Part shown: piece by piece, positions 1 through 9,448 of the stretch
How the letters are laid out: the number at the start of each line of letters is the position of its first letter
Numbering within the stretch: position 1 is the first letter of the stretch
Assembly: GCF_012277315.1 (NCBI RefSeq)
Contig: NZ_CP051157.1
Coordinates: forward strand, 124,001 to 188,000
Length of the DNA stretch: 64,000 bases
From: Wolbachia endosymbiont of Ctenocephalides felis wCfeJ
Lineage (GTDB): Bacteria; Pseudomonadota; Alphaproteobacteria; Rickettsiales; Anaplasmataceae
Reading direction: 5' to 3'
Translations under genes and position numbers: made by a program
Notes under the pieces: model-generated
Databases searched by the model: none
What the model was told of the DNA's origin: nothing
What the model saw: only the letters and a program-made list of their open reading frames with translations

Positions 1-578
1 TAGGCGAAGGCCCATCTACTCGCACTTTAAGGATAGATTTGCCACCATTTACGTTGGTTGGAGCAACAACGCGGCTTGGACTGCTTTCTGCACCGCTGAG
101 GGATCGTTTTGGCATCCCTTTGCACCTTGAGTTTTATTCTTTTGAGGAATTGGTTGACATTATAAAAAGAGGTGCAAGAGTTCTTTCTGCTGAAATCGAA
201 GAGAGTGCCATACGGGAAATTGCCTGCCGTGCACGCAGCACTCCAAGAATTGCTTTGAGGTTACTCAGAAGAATAAGAGATTTTGTTGAAGCGGAAGATG
301 ATAAAAAAATTACCTATGAAATTGCTAACTCTGCGCTATCAAAATTGGGCATAGATAAGATGGGATTAAATAAATTAGATATGGATTATCTAGGATTTTT
401 ATTCAACACCTCAGGACCTGTTGGAATCGATACCATATCTATCGCGTTATCTGAAGATGCTGGTAATATTGAAGAAACGGTAGAACCTTATTTAATCAAA
501 ATCAGTTTTGTAAAGCGCACACCAAGAGGACGTGTTTTAACCGATCAAGCAAAGGAGTATTTGAGCCTTCGGTATTAA
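1..578 (+). CDS. ruvB: Holliday junction branch-migration ATPase RuvB (3' part)
   Basis: The reading frame is open from base 3, so the gene starts outside the window and only about 190 C-terminal residues are seen. RuvB is the hexameric AAA+ motor that, with RuvA, drives branch migration of Holliday junctions. Visible marks are the segment [18 protein letters not shown] and the following GATTR with [10 protein letters not shown] (sensor 1 and arginine-finger region). Next comes a helical lid with [16 protein letters not shown], and then the C-terminal winged-helix domain ending in RTPRGRVLT, which binds DNA in this family. The TTG near base 39 is internal and not a start. The identification is secure; nothing looks broken. 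Confidence 0.95.
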   Translation, partial: GEGPSTRTLRIDLPPFTLVGATTRLGLLSAPLRDRFGIPLHLEFYSFEELVDIIKRGARVLSAEIEESAIREIACRARSTPRIALRLLRRIRDFVEAEDDKKITYEIANSALSKLGIDKMGLNKLDMDYLGFLFNTSGPVGIDTISIALSEDAGNIEETVEPYLIKISFVKRTPRGRVLTDQAKEYLSLRY

Positions 579-664
579 ATAACTTTTCTGCCATAATTAG
601 GTATTGACTAACTTATCTAGTACTTGCATGCTAAGATTATGTGTTAGCAATAATAGAGGAGTAC

Positions 665-1723
665 ATGCTAGACAAGATTAGAAAATTTTGGGAAGCTATT
701 TATTTTCCAATTAAAGATAAAGTTAAAAATCCTTATGCACTTATGGTGGAAGAACCTTCTTTTGATACTGTACCTTCAAAGCCGAGTCGAAAAAAGCAGG
801 AAGAGTGTCTTGTCCTTCTAAATAGTGAAGCAAGAGCAAACGATGGTTCTGATACGACTGTAACAGAAGGACTTTCTAGTGATTTGAGCACTCAGAATGT
901 ACCTAAATCAACATTGGATAAAGACAAACATAAATATATCATTCTTGATGATGAGGAAGCATGGAATAGATTCTTTGTGTTGCAGAATGACCCTTCTGCT
1001 AATACCACTAATAAGAGAAAACCAGAACCTTACGTTCATAAAGATAGTGATGGTACGTATAAGTATACTACTCGAGGTGAGAATAAATATAAAGGTAAGG
1101 ATATTAGAGGCAGGGTTGCTGAATGCATTAAGCAAGAGATATCTGAAAATGCAAAAAATAATACTGTAAAATTTATAAGACTGAAAGAAGCCAAATTTGC
1201 TTCTATGAATGAAAATGGTATTGTTGAGCCTTCAGTAAGAATTATGCTGGGTGATAATAGTAAAGAGATAAATATGGTTGATATTCTAGGTGGTGATATG
1301 TGCAAAAAATGTCATGTAAGAGCAGTTACATTGATGCTGCCTACTGATGATCAATCTGAAAAAAGAGGAATACGTTGCCGAATTGATAATGATGGGAAAA
1401 GAATTTATGAAGTAGCAAATGGGTCGTATGAAATGACTCTAAAGTGGTACGTTGAAGGGAAAGAATGTAAAGTAAAAATTCTCATTAGTGATGATGGTTC
1501 TATAAAACTTGTCGAAGGCAATGGCATAACCGAAGAACAGTTACTTGCGCATAGAGAGGTGAAGGTAGGAAGGCAATACGAGTTAAAGTCTTTACATGAA
1601 GCATTAGCATCACAATTGCAACAAAAAAGTGCTGAAACAACGCAGGTTTTCCCACATCTGACAAACATAAACATGCCACCACAGCAACAAGCTTCTACTG
1701 CCCAAGCTAAGCAGGTAAAGTAG
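665..1723 (+). CDS. hypothetical protein, possibly lineage-specific
   Basis: I do not recognise this 352-residue protein. The ATG at 665 is preferred over a GTG at 641 because AGAGGA lies 5-10 bases before it. The protein is hydrophilic, without a signal peptide or membrane span. It has a low-complexity N-terminal third, a more globular middle with a CKKC pair near residue 217, and a Gln/Ala-rich tail. It stands alone between ruvB and a DNA glycosylase gene. Such charged, soluble, unassigned proteins are common in Wolbachia and some are secreted, but nothing here proves secretion. Confidence 0.75.
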   Translation: MLDKIRKFWEAIYFPIKDKVKNPYALMVEEPSFDTVPSKPSRKKQEECLVLLNSEARANDGSDTTVTEGLSSDLSTQNVPKSTLDKDKHKYIILDDEEAWNRFFVLQNDPSANTTNKRKPEPYVHKDSDGTYKYTTRGENKYKGKDIRGRVAECIKQEISENAKNNTVKFIRLKEAKFASMNENGIVEPSVRIMLGDNSKEINMVDILGGDMCKKCHVRAVTLMLPTDDQSEKRGIRCRIDNDGKRIYEVANGSYEMTLKWYVEGKECKVKILISDDGSIKLVEGNGITEEQLLAHREVKVGRQYELKSLHEALASQLQQKSAETTQVFPHLTNINMPPQQQASTAQAKQVK

Positions 1724-1769
1724 TGAAGTTTCTAGTATAAGTTGCTTGCAAGTAATTTATACCTCTGTG

Positions 1770-2279
1770 ATGAGCAACATAATATTACCAAGAAGTTTTT
1801 ATGAACGACCAACTTTGGTTGTAGCTGGAGAATTGTTAGGAAAAACATTAAAGTTTTCTAACTTTAATGGAATAATAACTGAAGTTGAAGCCTATATAGG
1901 AATGGATGATCCAGCTTGTCATGCAGCACGAGGTTATACCAATCGAACCTCAGTAATGTTTGGCACACCGGGGTTTTCATATGTGTACTTTATATATGGA
2001 ATGTATCACTGTTTGAATATTGTGACGGAAACAGAAGGGTTTCCAGCTGCAGTGTTGATACGAGGATTAAAGCTCATCGAACCACTTGAGGCAAATCTAG
2101 GTGGACCAGGAATGTTGTGCAAAAGACTGAATATTACAAAAGAACACAACAAACAGGACCTCACTATAAGCCATGAATTTTGTGTTTATGAGTCCTCTCT
2201 CAAACCAGATTATGTTTGTACCCCAAGAATTGGGATCAGCAAAGGTAGAGAAAAATTTTGGCGATTTAAGATTTTTTAA
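1770..2279 (+). CDS. DNA-3-methyladenine glycosylase (AAG/MPG family)
   Basis: This 169-residue protein belongs to the MPG/AAG family, which flips out and excises alkylated purines such as 3-methyladenine in base excision repair. Family marks are [20 protein letters not shown] at the N-terminus, the active-site region [10 protein letters not shown] with its catalytic Glu, [19 protein letters not shown], and [17 protein letters not shown], followed by AAVLIRG and [15 protein letters not shown] 1770 gives the normal N-terminus; TTG 1746 would add eight residues without family support. The C-terminus is short, ending [18 protein letters not shown], which keeps the usual final motif. A strong hairpin follows immediately. 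Confidence 0.93.
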   Translation: MSNIILPRSFYERPTLVVAGELLGKTLKFSNFNGIITEVEAYIGMDDPACHAARGYTNRTSVMFGTPGFSYVYFIYGMYHCLNIVTETEGFPAAVLIRGLKLIEPLEANLGGPGMLCKRLNITKEHNKQDLTISHEFCVYESSLKPDYVCTPRIGISKGREKFWRFKIF

Positions 2280-2286
2280 TTTTGGT

Positions 2287-2315
2287 GTTATTCCCATGTG
2301 CAACACGGGAATAAC
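2287..2315. terminator. strong hairpin between convergent genes
   Basis: GTTATTCCC pairs perfectly with GGGAATAAC, and inside it GTG-CAA-CAC can extend the stem. It lies 8 bases after the glycosylase stop and 13 bases before the stop of the opposing gene, where a bidirectional transcription terminator would be expected. There is no long T-run on either side, so the mode of termination is uncertain. Confidence 0.55.
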
Positions 2316-2327
2316 ATGCAAAATACC

Positions 2328-3200
2328 TCAGTGAAACTTAACAAGCTTATCTATGGTTTTAGTAATGACCCTTGGGGTATCTGGAGAAATCTTTAAGTTC
2401 AGCCTATTTAGTTTTTCTATAGTAGACTCACTGTTTTCATTTGTTATAAAGTCACATAAGATGTTCTCTATACCTTTGGTAATGCTTTCATACTTTCTTA
2501 AAGGATGATTGTGTGGATATCTATTTATAGTTTTGATGCTAGAATACTCAACAAAAGCTTGATCCTTAAAAGCAAGTTGTCTTAATCTCTCTTTAAGTTT
2601 CATTTCTTCCTCCTGCGCTAAAAGGCAAGATTTTATCAATAATTTTACAATCGAATTTATGACTTGGTGCATTTCAGAATGTACTACAATATTGATAGTA
2701 TTGCCTTTCACTACACAGTCATATATACTTTTCTCGCTCTTTAATAACTCTATGAACATTCTGCTACTTTGTGAATTCAATTCTAAATTTTCTTCGCTCA
2801 TAGGAGTTATTGTGAAGGTATTTTTATTCACTCTAATGTTAAATTGTGGAAAGCCCTTAAAAAGGGAAAATGCTATATCCTTAGATTCAAGTCCACTATT
2901 GTACGCAGAAAAGAGAGCGTATGCTATAACGCTACTAGGTATCTCCATTCCATGTCTACTCAAGTGATGTAATATATTTTCAACATCATGATAAGTAAAG
3001 CCTAAACTTTTTAATAAATTGACAACCTCGATGTTATCGTGTTGTTTGTACTCTATTCTCACTTCCTCTGTAAAAAGAGTTTTTGCTGCTACGTGCTTAT
3101 CAAGCACTGTAAAAATCTTGATAAAATTCTCTAAATCTTGTTTGTTGGCTAGCTCAATACTGATTAAGCCCTTACTAACAACTGAAATATTCTGTGTCAT
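2328..3200 (-). CDS. hypothetical protein
   Basis: I do not recognise this 290-residue protein. It starts at an ATG without a good ribosome-binding site and has no signal peptide or membrane span. It appears mostly helical, with a Lys/Glu-rich helix near residues 195-212 (QEEEMKLKERLRQLAFKDQ). It is convergent with the glycosylase gene and is followed upstream by grxC on the same strand, about 118 bases away, so it need not share an operon. The composition matches its neighbours, which gives no sign of recent transfer. Confidence 0.75.
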   Translation of the reverse strand: MTQNISVVSKGLISIELANKQDLENFIKIFTVLDKHVAAKTLFTEEVRIEYKQHDNIEVVNLLKSLGFTYHDVENILHHLSRHGMEIPSSVIAYALFSAYNSGLESKDIAFSLFKGFPQFNIRVNKNTFTITPMSEENLELNSQSSRMFIELLKSEKSIYDCVVKGNTINIVVHSEMHQVINSIVKLLIKSCLLAQEEEMKLKERLRQLAFKDQAFVEYSSIKTINRYPHNHPLRKYESITKGIENILCDFITNENSESTIEKLNRLNLKISPDTPRVITKTIDKLVKFH

Positions 3201-3317
3201 TTTTGCTCACTAAAAAAACTCACTAAATGAATTGTATTTTTAATCCATTAAAATTTGTTTAAAGTGGGCATGCTAGCTCCTCATTCGTGCACTATATGAC
3301 AGTAAAAGTGAGGAAAA

Positions 3318-3686
3318 TCACATAAAGTCGTCATGTGATAAAACATATTCTTCATATTCATCATTGCTCTTTGTGTAGGTTGTGACATCAATGCGATCGG
3401 TATCATTGTTCAAAATATCATTTAACTTTCCCTCTCTTTCAAGATCAATCAATTTATCATATCCAGCAATGTGTTGTATGTAATTACCATCTTCATCGGT
3501 GATAAAAATTTGTGGAACTGTTCTAACATTATATTTTGACTTGATTTCATTGAATAAATCCGAGTTTTTGAGTACATCAATTTCTTCATATTCCACACCT
3601 TTCTTATCCAGTAGTTCCTTTGCTCTTTTGCAGAATGGGCAGTATTGCTTTACGTATATCACAACCTTTCCTTTAGCATTTTTCAT
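3318..3686 (-). CDS. grxC: glutaredoxin (GrxC type) with C-terminal extension
   Basis: A thioredoxin-fold dithiol glutaredoxin that reduces disulfides with glutathione. It has the active site CPFC (Cys16 and Cys19), the cis-proline segment RTVPQIFI, and the glutathione-binding GYDKL in place of the usual GG-D-L. Typical bacterial GrxC has about 85 residues. This one has 122, because a charged tail of about 30 residues rich in Asp, Tyr and Glu follows the domain. CGGAGAT lies about 10 bases before the ATG. The extension is unexplained and could be a lineage-specific addition. Confidence 0.93.
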   Translation of the reverse strand: MKNAKGKVVIYVKQYCPFCKRAKELLDKKGVEYEEIDVLKNSDLFNEIKSKYNVRTVPQIFITDEDGNYIQHIAGYDKLIDLEREGKLNDILNNDTDRIDVTTYTKSNDEYEEYVLSHDDFM

Positions 3687-3755
3687 TATTTATATCTCCG
3701 TAGTTTATAAAATACAGCTATTATATATAAGAAAATTTATAAAACACCAACTTGT

Positions 3756-4784
3756 ATGAAAGTTATTTATAATTTTGACCAAGGAATAAAAAGTAATGTA
3801 GCATTAACTTTCGGAAATTTTGACGGCGTTCATTTGGGACATGAGTTTGCAATCTTTACTCTGAAGAAGATAGCTCAGGAAAGAAAATTATCTTCTGCAA
3901 TTTTAACTTTTGAGCCTCACCCGTCAACTGTCCTATTTAACAGAAAAAATTTTAGATTGATAAGCCAAGAATACAAAAAGGAACTGATCAGCAGCTATGG
4001 TGTCGATTACTTATATATTATTGATTTTAATGAAGGTTTTGCTCAGGTAAGCTGCGATGACTTCATCAGTAAGATTTTGATAAATATGTATGGGGCAAAA
4101 CACATAGTTGTTGGAGAAAGTTGTACTTTTGGTTATAAACGATTGGGTAACACATTAACCTTAAAGAAATATTCTGAAACGTATGGATATTCTTTGGTTG
4201 AGCTGGAACCATTAATGATCGATGGAGAAATCTGTTCCTCTTCTTCAATCAGAGAATGCATACAGAAAGGTGAAATAGAAACTGCCAATAAGTTGCTTGG
4301 TAGGCCTTATCAAATTTCTGGTATTGTAACAAAAGGTGTATGTAGAGGTAGGAAGATAGGATTTCCAACTATAAATATTACAATAGAAGATTGCATGATA
4401 AAACCTAAGTTTGGAACATACTATGCTAAGGTATCATTTCCTTCTCTGGATGTTGCCTCAGTATGCGGTGCTAGAAGCCATGGATCACAGTATCAAGGCA
4501 TCGAAGCGACAGAAAGTTTTGCAAAAGGCTCGTTTTCTGATGCCAATGTAAATTGGCTATATGGAGTGGTTAACATTGGTATGAGACCTACATTTAAGGA
4601 TTTAAAAAAGCCCATAGTAGAAATGTACATATTCGATTTTAATGCAGATGTATACAACCGTAAGGTTAATATACAACTTTCAAAATTTATCAGGCCAGAA
4701 AAAAGATTCCATAACGTTGACGAACTAACAAAACAGATAAATTATGATATATTTAAAGCTTACCAGTTGAGGATAGATCTATGA
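3756..4784 (+). CDS. ribF: bifunctional riboflavin kinase / FAD synthetase
   Basis: Converts riboflavin to FMN and then FAD. The N-terminal nucleotidyltransferase half shows TFGNFDGVHLGHE, FEPHPS and the SSSSIRECI motif. The C-terminal kinase half shows GRKIGFPTINI, FGTYYAKV and VVNIGMRPTF, ending RFHNVDELTKQI. At 342 residues it is longer than most RibF proteins. The excess sits near residues 230-266, between the FGTYYAKV strand and NWLYGVVNIG, and does not resemble family sequence; it may be a decayed palindromic insert. The gene overlaps lspA by four bases (ATGA), so the two are co-translated. Confidence 0.95.
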   Translation: MKVIYNFDQGIKSNVALTFGNFDGVHLGHEFAIFTLKKIAQERKLSSAILTFEPHPSTVLFNRKNFRLISQEYKKELISSYGVDYLYIIDFNEGFAQVSCDDFISKILINMYGAKHIVVGESCTFGYKRLGNTLTLKKYSETYGYSLVELEPLMIDGEICSSSSIRECIQKGEIETANKLLGRPYQISGIVTKGVCRGRKIGFPTINITIEDCMIKPKFGTYYAKVSFPSLDVASVCGARSHGSQYQGIEATESFAKGSFSDANVNWLYGVVNIGMRPTFKDLKKPIVEMYIFDFNADVYNRKVNIQLSKFIRPEKRFHNVDELTKQINYDIFKAYQLRIDL

Positions 4785-5257
4785 AAAAACTATGTTTAAT
4801 TATTATACTAGCTATAGTATTGACTGACCAAATGAGCAAATTGTACATAAATTCATTGATAGATGAAGGAGAGCCAATCAAAATTTCTAGTTTTATTAAA
4901 CTGGTTGAAGTATGGAACTCAGGTATTAGCTTTGGAATGTTCAGCGCTTTACCATATAGCGACCTCTTTTTTTCAACATTTTCAACATTGATAATAGGTG
5001 TACTCGCATATTTAGTATATAAGTCTAATGATAAATTAACTTGTCTTGGGTTTTCTTTGATGATTGGTGGAGCGATTGGAAATGTAGTTGATAGGGTCTA
5101 CTGGGGAGCTGTATATGATTTTATACGTTTTCATATTGGTGACTGGTACTGGCCAGCTTTTAACTTAGCAGATACGTATATAGCTTGTGGAATGTTCATA
5201 TTGTTGTACAAATGGTACATATATGATAGGTTTATTTCTAAACAGAATGATGAATAA
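4781..5257 (+). CDS. lspA: lipoprotein signal peptidase (signal peptidase II)
   Basis: An inner-membrane aspartic peptidase that cleaves prolipoprotein signal peptides. Its 158 residues form four membrane spans. The conserved catalytic blocks are present: GGAIGNVVDRVYWGAVYDFI and FNLADTYI, each with an active-site Asp, and the upstream motif VWNSGISFGMFS. The start ATG lies inside the ribF stop (ATGA), showing translational coupling. The gene implies that this organism makes lipoproteins although its envelope is reduced. Confidence 0.96.
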   Translation: MKKLCLIIILAIVLTDQMSKLYINSLIDEGEPIKISSFIKLVEVWNSGISFGMFSALPYSDLFFSTFSTLIIGVLAYLVYKSNDKLTCLGFSLMIGGAIGNVVDRVYWGAVYDFIRFHIGDWYWPAFNLADTYIACGMFILLYKWYIYDRFISKQNDE

Positions 5258-5294
5258 GATCATCGTTTTGGCTCAATTGTATTAGGTTAGAGTA

Positions 5295-6635
5295 ATGTTT
5301 CACAAATTCTTTAGTTTCTTTATATTATTCGTGTTTTTTTTCGCTTATTCGATTTCCTCTAAGGCTGCAAGTACAGAACACAATATAAATCATGCTAAAC
5401 TTAGTAATGGACTGGATATCTATGTTGTTCCTAATCATAGAATTTCGGCTGTTTTTCATGCAGTAATATATAAAGTTGGAGGAATGGATGACCCCATCGG
5501 TAAAGCAGGATTGGCTCACTACTTTGAACATTTAATGTTTGAAACTACAGGAAAGTTCAAAGACATAGAATCTACTCTGGGTAGCATTGGAGCCCAATTT
5601 AATGCGTTTACCACTAAAGAATATACCTGTTACTACGAATTAGTTCTCAAAAAAGACTTACCACTAGCAATGGAAATTGAGGCAGATAGGATGGGCAATT
5701 TTAATGTGACCCAAGACAAAATAGATAGAGAAAAAAACATTGTATTAGAAGAAAGGAAGATGAGATTTGATAATCATCCTGAAGTTTTATTATGGGAAGA
5801 AATGGATAACGCATTTTACCGTACTGGTTACGGTAGATCTGTTGCTGGCTGGGAAAGCGATATTAAAACTTACAACCAAGATGATATAACGAGATTTCAT
5901 GATAACTATTATCACCCAAACAATGCAATATTGCTAGTTGTTGGTGATGTGGAATTTGATGAAGTAGTGAAATTAGCAGAAGAAAAATATGGAGAAATTA
6001 AAACTAAACCTACAATCAGGCACTACCCAAATCAAGATCCAGCACATAACGCAAATTTATCAGTAACTTTAGAAAGCACTGAAGTAAAAGAACCAGTTTT
6101 ATATTTTCGTTATCGTGTTCCTTTATTTAAGCATGTAAGTGAGGCCTCTGCTGTTAATTTGGCAGTTAACATTTTAGGAAAGGGTAAGTCTAGTAAGCTG
6201 TATGAAGATCTAGTTTTGGATAAGGGCATCGCAGTTTCGGTAAATGCGTACTATAATGATTTAGCTTTTAGTGATGGCTACATTGATATTGAGATAACCC
6301 CAAAAAGCGGAATGAAATTGGACGTTATTGAAAGAGAGCTAGATAATGCTATTAATAATTTTATCTCTGAAGGAATAACGAATGAGGAGTTGCAAAGTAC
6401 AAAGTCTAAGTACAAAGCAGCACAGTTTAATAATCTATCTGACTTAACTAATATAGCAATGTTTTATATACCGCGTCTAGCGCTTGGTATGCCACTTAAT
6501 GAGATAGATATTTCATATAGTAAAATTAATGATGTTAGTTTAGAGAATGTAAATAACAAAATTCGCACTATCTTTTCTACTAACAAACTAATTGGTCGTT
6601 TGTTGCCAAAAGGAGGTAATAATGAAGATAGGTAA
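5295..6635 (+). CDS. M16 family zinc metallopeptidase, exported, catalytic subunit
   Basis: A 446-residue M16 (pitrilysin / processing-peptidase-like) protein. Residues 1-25 form a typical signal peptide ending near SSKAAS, which suggests periplasmic location. The inverted zinc motif HYFEH (His75, Glu78, His79) is intact, and the distal acidic stretch EKNIVLEERKMR supplies the third metal ligand region. The second half is the usual inactive M16 lobe. The next gene starts inside this one, encodes the non-catalytic partner, and overlaps it by 14 bases. Such pairs form heterodimers in several bacteria; that they do so here is inferred. Confidence 0.93.
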   Translation: MFHKFFSFFILFVFFFAYSISSKAASTEHNINHAKLSNGLDIYVVPNHRISAVFHAVIYKVGGMDDPIGKAGLAHYFEHLMFETTGKFKDIESTLGSIGAQFNAFTTKEYTCYYELVLKKDLPLAMEIEADRMGNFNVTQDKIDREKNIVLEERKMRFDNHPEVLLWEEMDNAFYRTGYGRSVAGWESDIKTYNQDDITRFHDNYYHPNNAILLVVGDVEFDEVVKLAEEKYGEIKTKPTIRHYPNQDPAHNANLSVTLESTEVKEPVLYFRYRVPLFKHVSEASAVNLAVNILGKGKSSKLYEDLVLDKGIAVSVNAYYNDLAFSDGYIDIEITPKSGMKLDVIERELDNAINNFISEGITNEELQSTKSKYKAAQFNNLSDLTNIAMFYIPRLALGMPLNEIDISYSKINDVSLENVNNKIRTIFSTNKLIGRLLPKGGNNEDR

Positions 6636-7941
6636 ACTTGTATTTCTACTTCTTTTCTGTCTAGGCTTTAACTCACAAGCAAGTGGTAACATAAATATAG
6701 AGGAGGTCACAACTCGTAAAGGATTTAAGTTTCTATTTGTTAAAAACTGCGATCTACCAAAAGTTTCATTGAATATATCGTTCAGAGATGCAGGTTATGT
6801 ATATGAGAGTGCAGAAAAACAAGGGCTTACTTGGTTCACCTCTCTTGTGATTCAAGAAGGAGCAGGAAAAAATAATTCCAAAGACTTCGCAAAAAAGCTT
6901 GAAGATAAAGGAATCAGCCTAAGCTTTAACGCTGGCTTAGAAGCGTTTAGGGTTTCATTAAACACTTTGTCTGAGAATCTAGAAGATGCAATTTCGTTAC
7001 TAAGCGATGCTATAATGCGTCCTAAAGTTGACTCTGAAGGGTTGAATAGAGTTTTCGAAAAAGCCAAAGTTAATTTTAATAATCTTGAAAAAAATCCTTA
7101 TTTTGTTGCGATCAAAGAATTGGACAGGTTGTTGTTTAAAAAGCACCCTTACTCAAAAAGTGAATATGGAACTTTTGACACTATAATGAATATTACTAGA
7201 GATGATGTTTCAACGTACATAAAACATAATTTCACCAAAGATAGTATAGTTATAAGTGTTGTTGGTTGTACAACAAAAGAAGAAGTCAGTACGCTGCTAG
7301 ATAAATACTTGTCTAAATTACCACCAAAAAGGTCGAGAGTTGGAAAAATATCTGTAAAAAATGATTTTGGTCCTGCAGAAAGTAAGAGCATTTTTATGGA
7401 TATACCGCAGAGTGTAATACTTTTTGCTCAAAAAGGTATAGCTTATGATGACCGTAATTATTATAACGCTAGTGTCTTAATTAACGCGCTTGGTGGCATG
7501 GGGCTGAATTCAATAATGATGAAAGAGCTAAGGCAAAACTTGGGTATTACTTACGGTGTTAGTGCGAGTATTATTTCCAATAAACATGGAAATGCTATTG
7601 CTGGATTTATGAGCACTGATAGCTCTACTGCTAGCAAAGCTATATCGGCAGTGAAAGATACATTTAGCAGGATAAAGAAGGAAGGAATTGACGAACAATT
7701 GTTCAAGGATACAAAAGTTAGTATGATAAATTCTCATGTTTTCTCCATGTTCAACAATAATAATATAGCTGCAAGATTAGATGATATGCAGATAAATGAT
7801 CGTGATGTTAATCGTATAAATAATTATGCGAATATTATTAATAACGTTAAATTAGAAGAAGTAAACGCATTAGCAAGTTTTTTGCTAGATCCTGAAAATT
7901 TGTTTTTTGTTGAGGTTGGTAGGAATGCTCAAAGCAAATAA
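6622..7941 (+). CDS. M16 family peptidase-like protein, non-catalytic partner
   Basis: A 439-residue M16-fold protein with a signal peptide ending near SQASG. ATG 6622 is chosen because AGGAGG at 6611-6616 precedes it; a GTG-type start further upstream would read through that site and spoil the signal sequence. Where the catalytic family has HxxEH, this protein has GLTWFTSLVIQEGAG, so the zinc ligands are lost and it should be inactive. It keeps the later M16 landmark LGGMGLNSIMMKELRQNLGITYGV. Overlap with the preceding active member argues for a co-made active/inactive pair. Confidence 0.92.
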   Translation: MKIGKLVFLLLFCLGFNSQASGNINIEEVTTRKGFKFLFVKNCDLPKVSLNISFRDAGYVYESAEKQGLTWFTSLVIQEGAGKNNSKDFAKKLEDKGISLSFNAGLEAFRVSLNTLSENLEDAISLLSDAIMRPKVDSEGLNRVFEKAKVNFNNLEKNPYFVAIKELDRLLFKKHPYSKSEYGTFDTIMNITRDDVSTYIKHNFTKDSIVISVVGCTTKEEVSTLLDKYLSKLPPKRSRVGKISVKNDFGPAESKSIFMDIPQSVILFAQKGIAYDDRNYYNASVLINALGGMGLNSIMMKELRQNLGITYGVSASIISNKHGNAIAGFMSTDSSTASKAISAVKDTFSRIKKEGIDEQLFKDTKVSMINSHVFSMFNNNNIAARLDDMQINDRDVNRINNYANIINNVKLEEVNALASFLLDPENLFFVEVGRNAQSK

Positions 7942-8013
7942 TCACTGCAATATGAACGAATTTTTAACTATATTTCTTTACAATTTAAATATAGGGTTAA
8001 TTTTAACGTTCAG

Positions 8014-8885
8014 GTGAAGAACGATACGCAAGATACTACACAAGGAAGCAAAAAATCTCCAATTGCTTTGTTAAATCCTTTGATGGTGATATTTTCTGCT
8101 ATCAACACGGGTATGCTAGTTACTGTTAGGTTGATATATATTACAAGTCAACAGATAGGTGCGGCAAGTATAGTGCTTGGGAATATTGGTACGGGTATTT
8201 TTTTAGTTCAGTATCCCTGGTTTTAGATATGTACTCTTTTGTTAATTATTTTAGAGAAAAAAGCCTATACAAAAGATGTCACCACAAGAAAACGTTGGAT
8301 GCGGTAAGAGAGGATAAGCATAGAATTCAAGGCATCTGTCTAGGTATTCTGTGCGATGTGTTATTTTTAACTGGTGCTATAGTTTCTATTGCGTTATTTA
8401 GTAATCCTGTCGCTTTTTTTGCTACTGCACCTCTCATCACACTGGGTTGTGTAGTGATGGTCGGTAACACAGCTAATTCCATTTGCCATCAAGTTAAAAA
8501 CTTTAAAAATCATCTTTCACAACTTTCTAAAAAGGAGCAAAAAGCGCTATACACGGAGATGACAAAAGAAATAAACTCGTCACTTCTTTATAGAATTGAG
8601 GCAAAAGTTCTACCTGATGTGGTAGTATTAGCAAAACTGCATGCTAATAAGGAGGACGTAAAAGAACGAAAGAAGATTAAACAACTAAAAGAAATGCTGA
8701 AAGTAGGAAGCCGAAAACCAATCGACGATAATATAGCTAATAAAGATGACAGAACTATTAAAACGAAAGAAGAAAAACACACAAAACAAAAAAGTCCCAA
8801 TTCTAAAGTCCCAACAGACCTTTCTTTAGGTAAAAATGTGGTTGAAGAAAGAGAAAAAGGAAGCAATACTCCACGGTCTCTCTAG
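8014..8885 (+). pseudogene. membrane protein gene split in two frames at a slippery T-run
   Basis: Two frames lie end to end. The first, from GTG 8014, encodes 70 residues and stops at 8226. The second runs to 8885 with an ATG at 8229, but stays open upstream into the end of the first. Joining them by a -1 step at the T-run 8198-8204 gives one protein of about 290 residues, reading GTGIFFSSVSLVLDMYSF across the joint. It would have about four hydrophobic spans and a long Lys-rich C-terminal tail. I do not recognise the family. It could be a pseudogene, a sequencing error, or a gene decoded by programmed or transcriptional slippage. The end overlaps purN by four bases. Confidence 0.6.
8199..8205 (+). 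other. canonical -1 slippery heptamer T TTT TTA
   Basis: Read in the frame of the upstream part, the bases split as T TTT TTA, the X XXY YYZ pattern known for -1 ribosomal frameshifting. The frame entered by a -1 step is exactly that of the downstream part, and the zero-frame stop follows 19 bases later. I did not find an obvious strong stem-loop directly after it. Confidence 0.5.
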
Positions 8886-9448
8886 TTTGCTATCTTAGCT
8901 GCTATTAACCTCACTGCTTCCACGTAACACTTATGCTCCTCAACTAAAATGCGTTCTGAGAGGCTTTGAATGTTATCGTTTGGTAAAACTGGTACAGCAG
9001 CTTGAACGATTATGGTTCCGGCATCAACCTCAGGAGTGACGTAATGTACGGTACAACCTGTAATTTTTACACCTGCTTTTAGAGCTTGCTCTTGAGCATT
9101 GAGACCCTTAAAAGATGGAAGTAAAGAGGGATGAATATTTATAACCTTGTCGTGCCATTTACTCAGAAAGTCAGCTTTGAGAATTCTCATAAACCCTGCA
9201 AGGCAAACCAAATCAACCTTATGTTGAACGAGTATTTCGTGAATTTTATCAGTACCAAGTGGTCTACCTTCAACAACAAATGCTGAGATTCCTGCTTGCT
9301 TTGCTATTTTCAGGCCAGCAGCCTCACCATTATTTGTGATAACGCATGCAATTTCTGCAGGAAAACTTTGATCTTGACATGCTTTTATCAAGGCTTGCAT
9401 ATTTGATCCCCTGCCTGAAATTAGTATTCCGAGCTTTATTTTTTTCAT
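8882..9448 (-). CDS. purN: phosphoribosylglycinamide formyltransferase
   Basis: Adds the formyl group from 10-formyltetrahydrofolate to GAR in de novo purine synthesis. The 188-residue protein begins MKKIKLGILISGRGSNMQAL, with the phosphate-binding glycine loop. It carries LAGFMRIL, the catalytic INIHPSLLPSF with Asn and His, and the catalytic Asp in VTPEVDAGTII. ATG 9448 is preferred to an upstream TTG at 9484, which lacks family sequence. No clear Shine-Dalgarno site is visible. It is the first of four scattered purine genes in the window, with guaA, purL and purK. Confidence 0.96.
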   Translation of the reverse strand: MKKIKLGILISGRGSNMQALIKACQDQSFPAEIACVITNNGEAAGLKIAKQAGISAFVVEGRPLGTDKIHEILVQHKVDLVCLAGFMRILKADFLSKWHDKVINIHPSLLPSFKGLNAQEQALKAGVKITGCTVHYVTPEVDAGTIIVQAAVPVLPNDNIQSLSERILVEEHKCYVEAVRLIAAKIAN

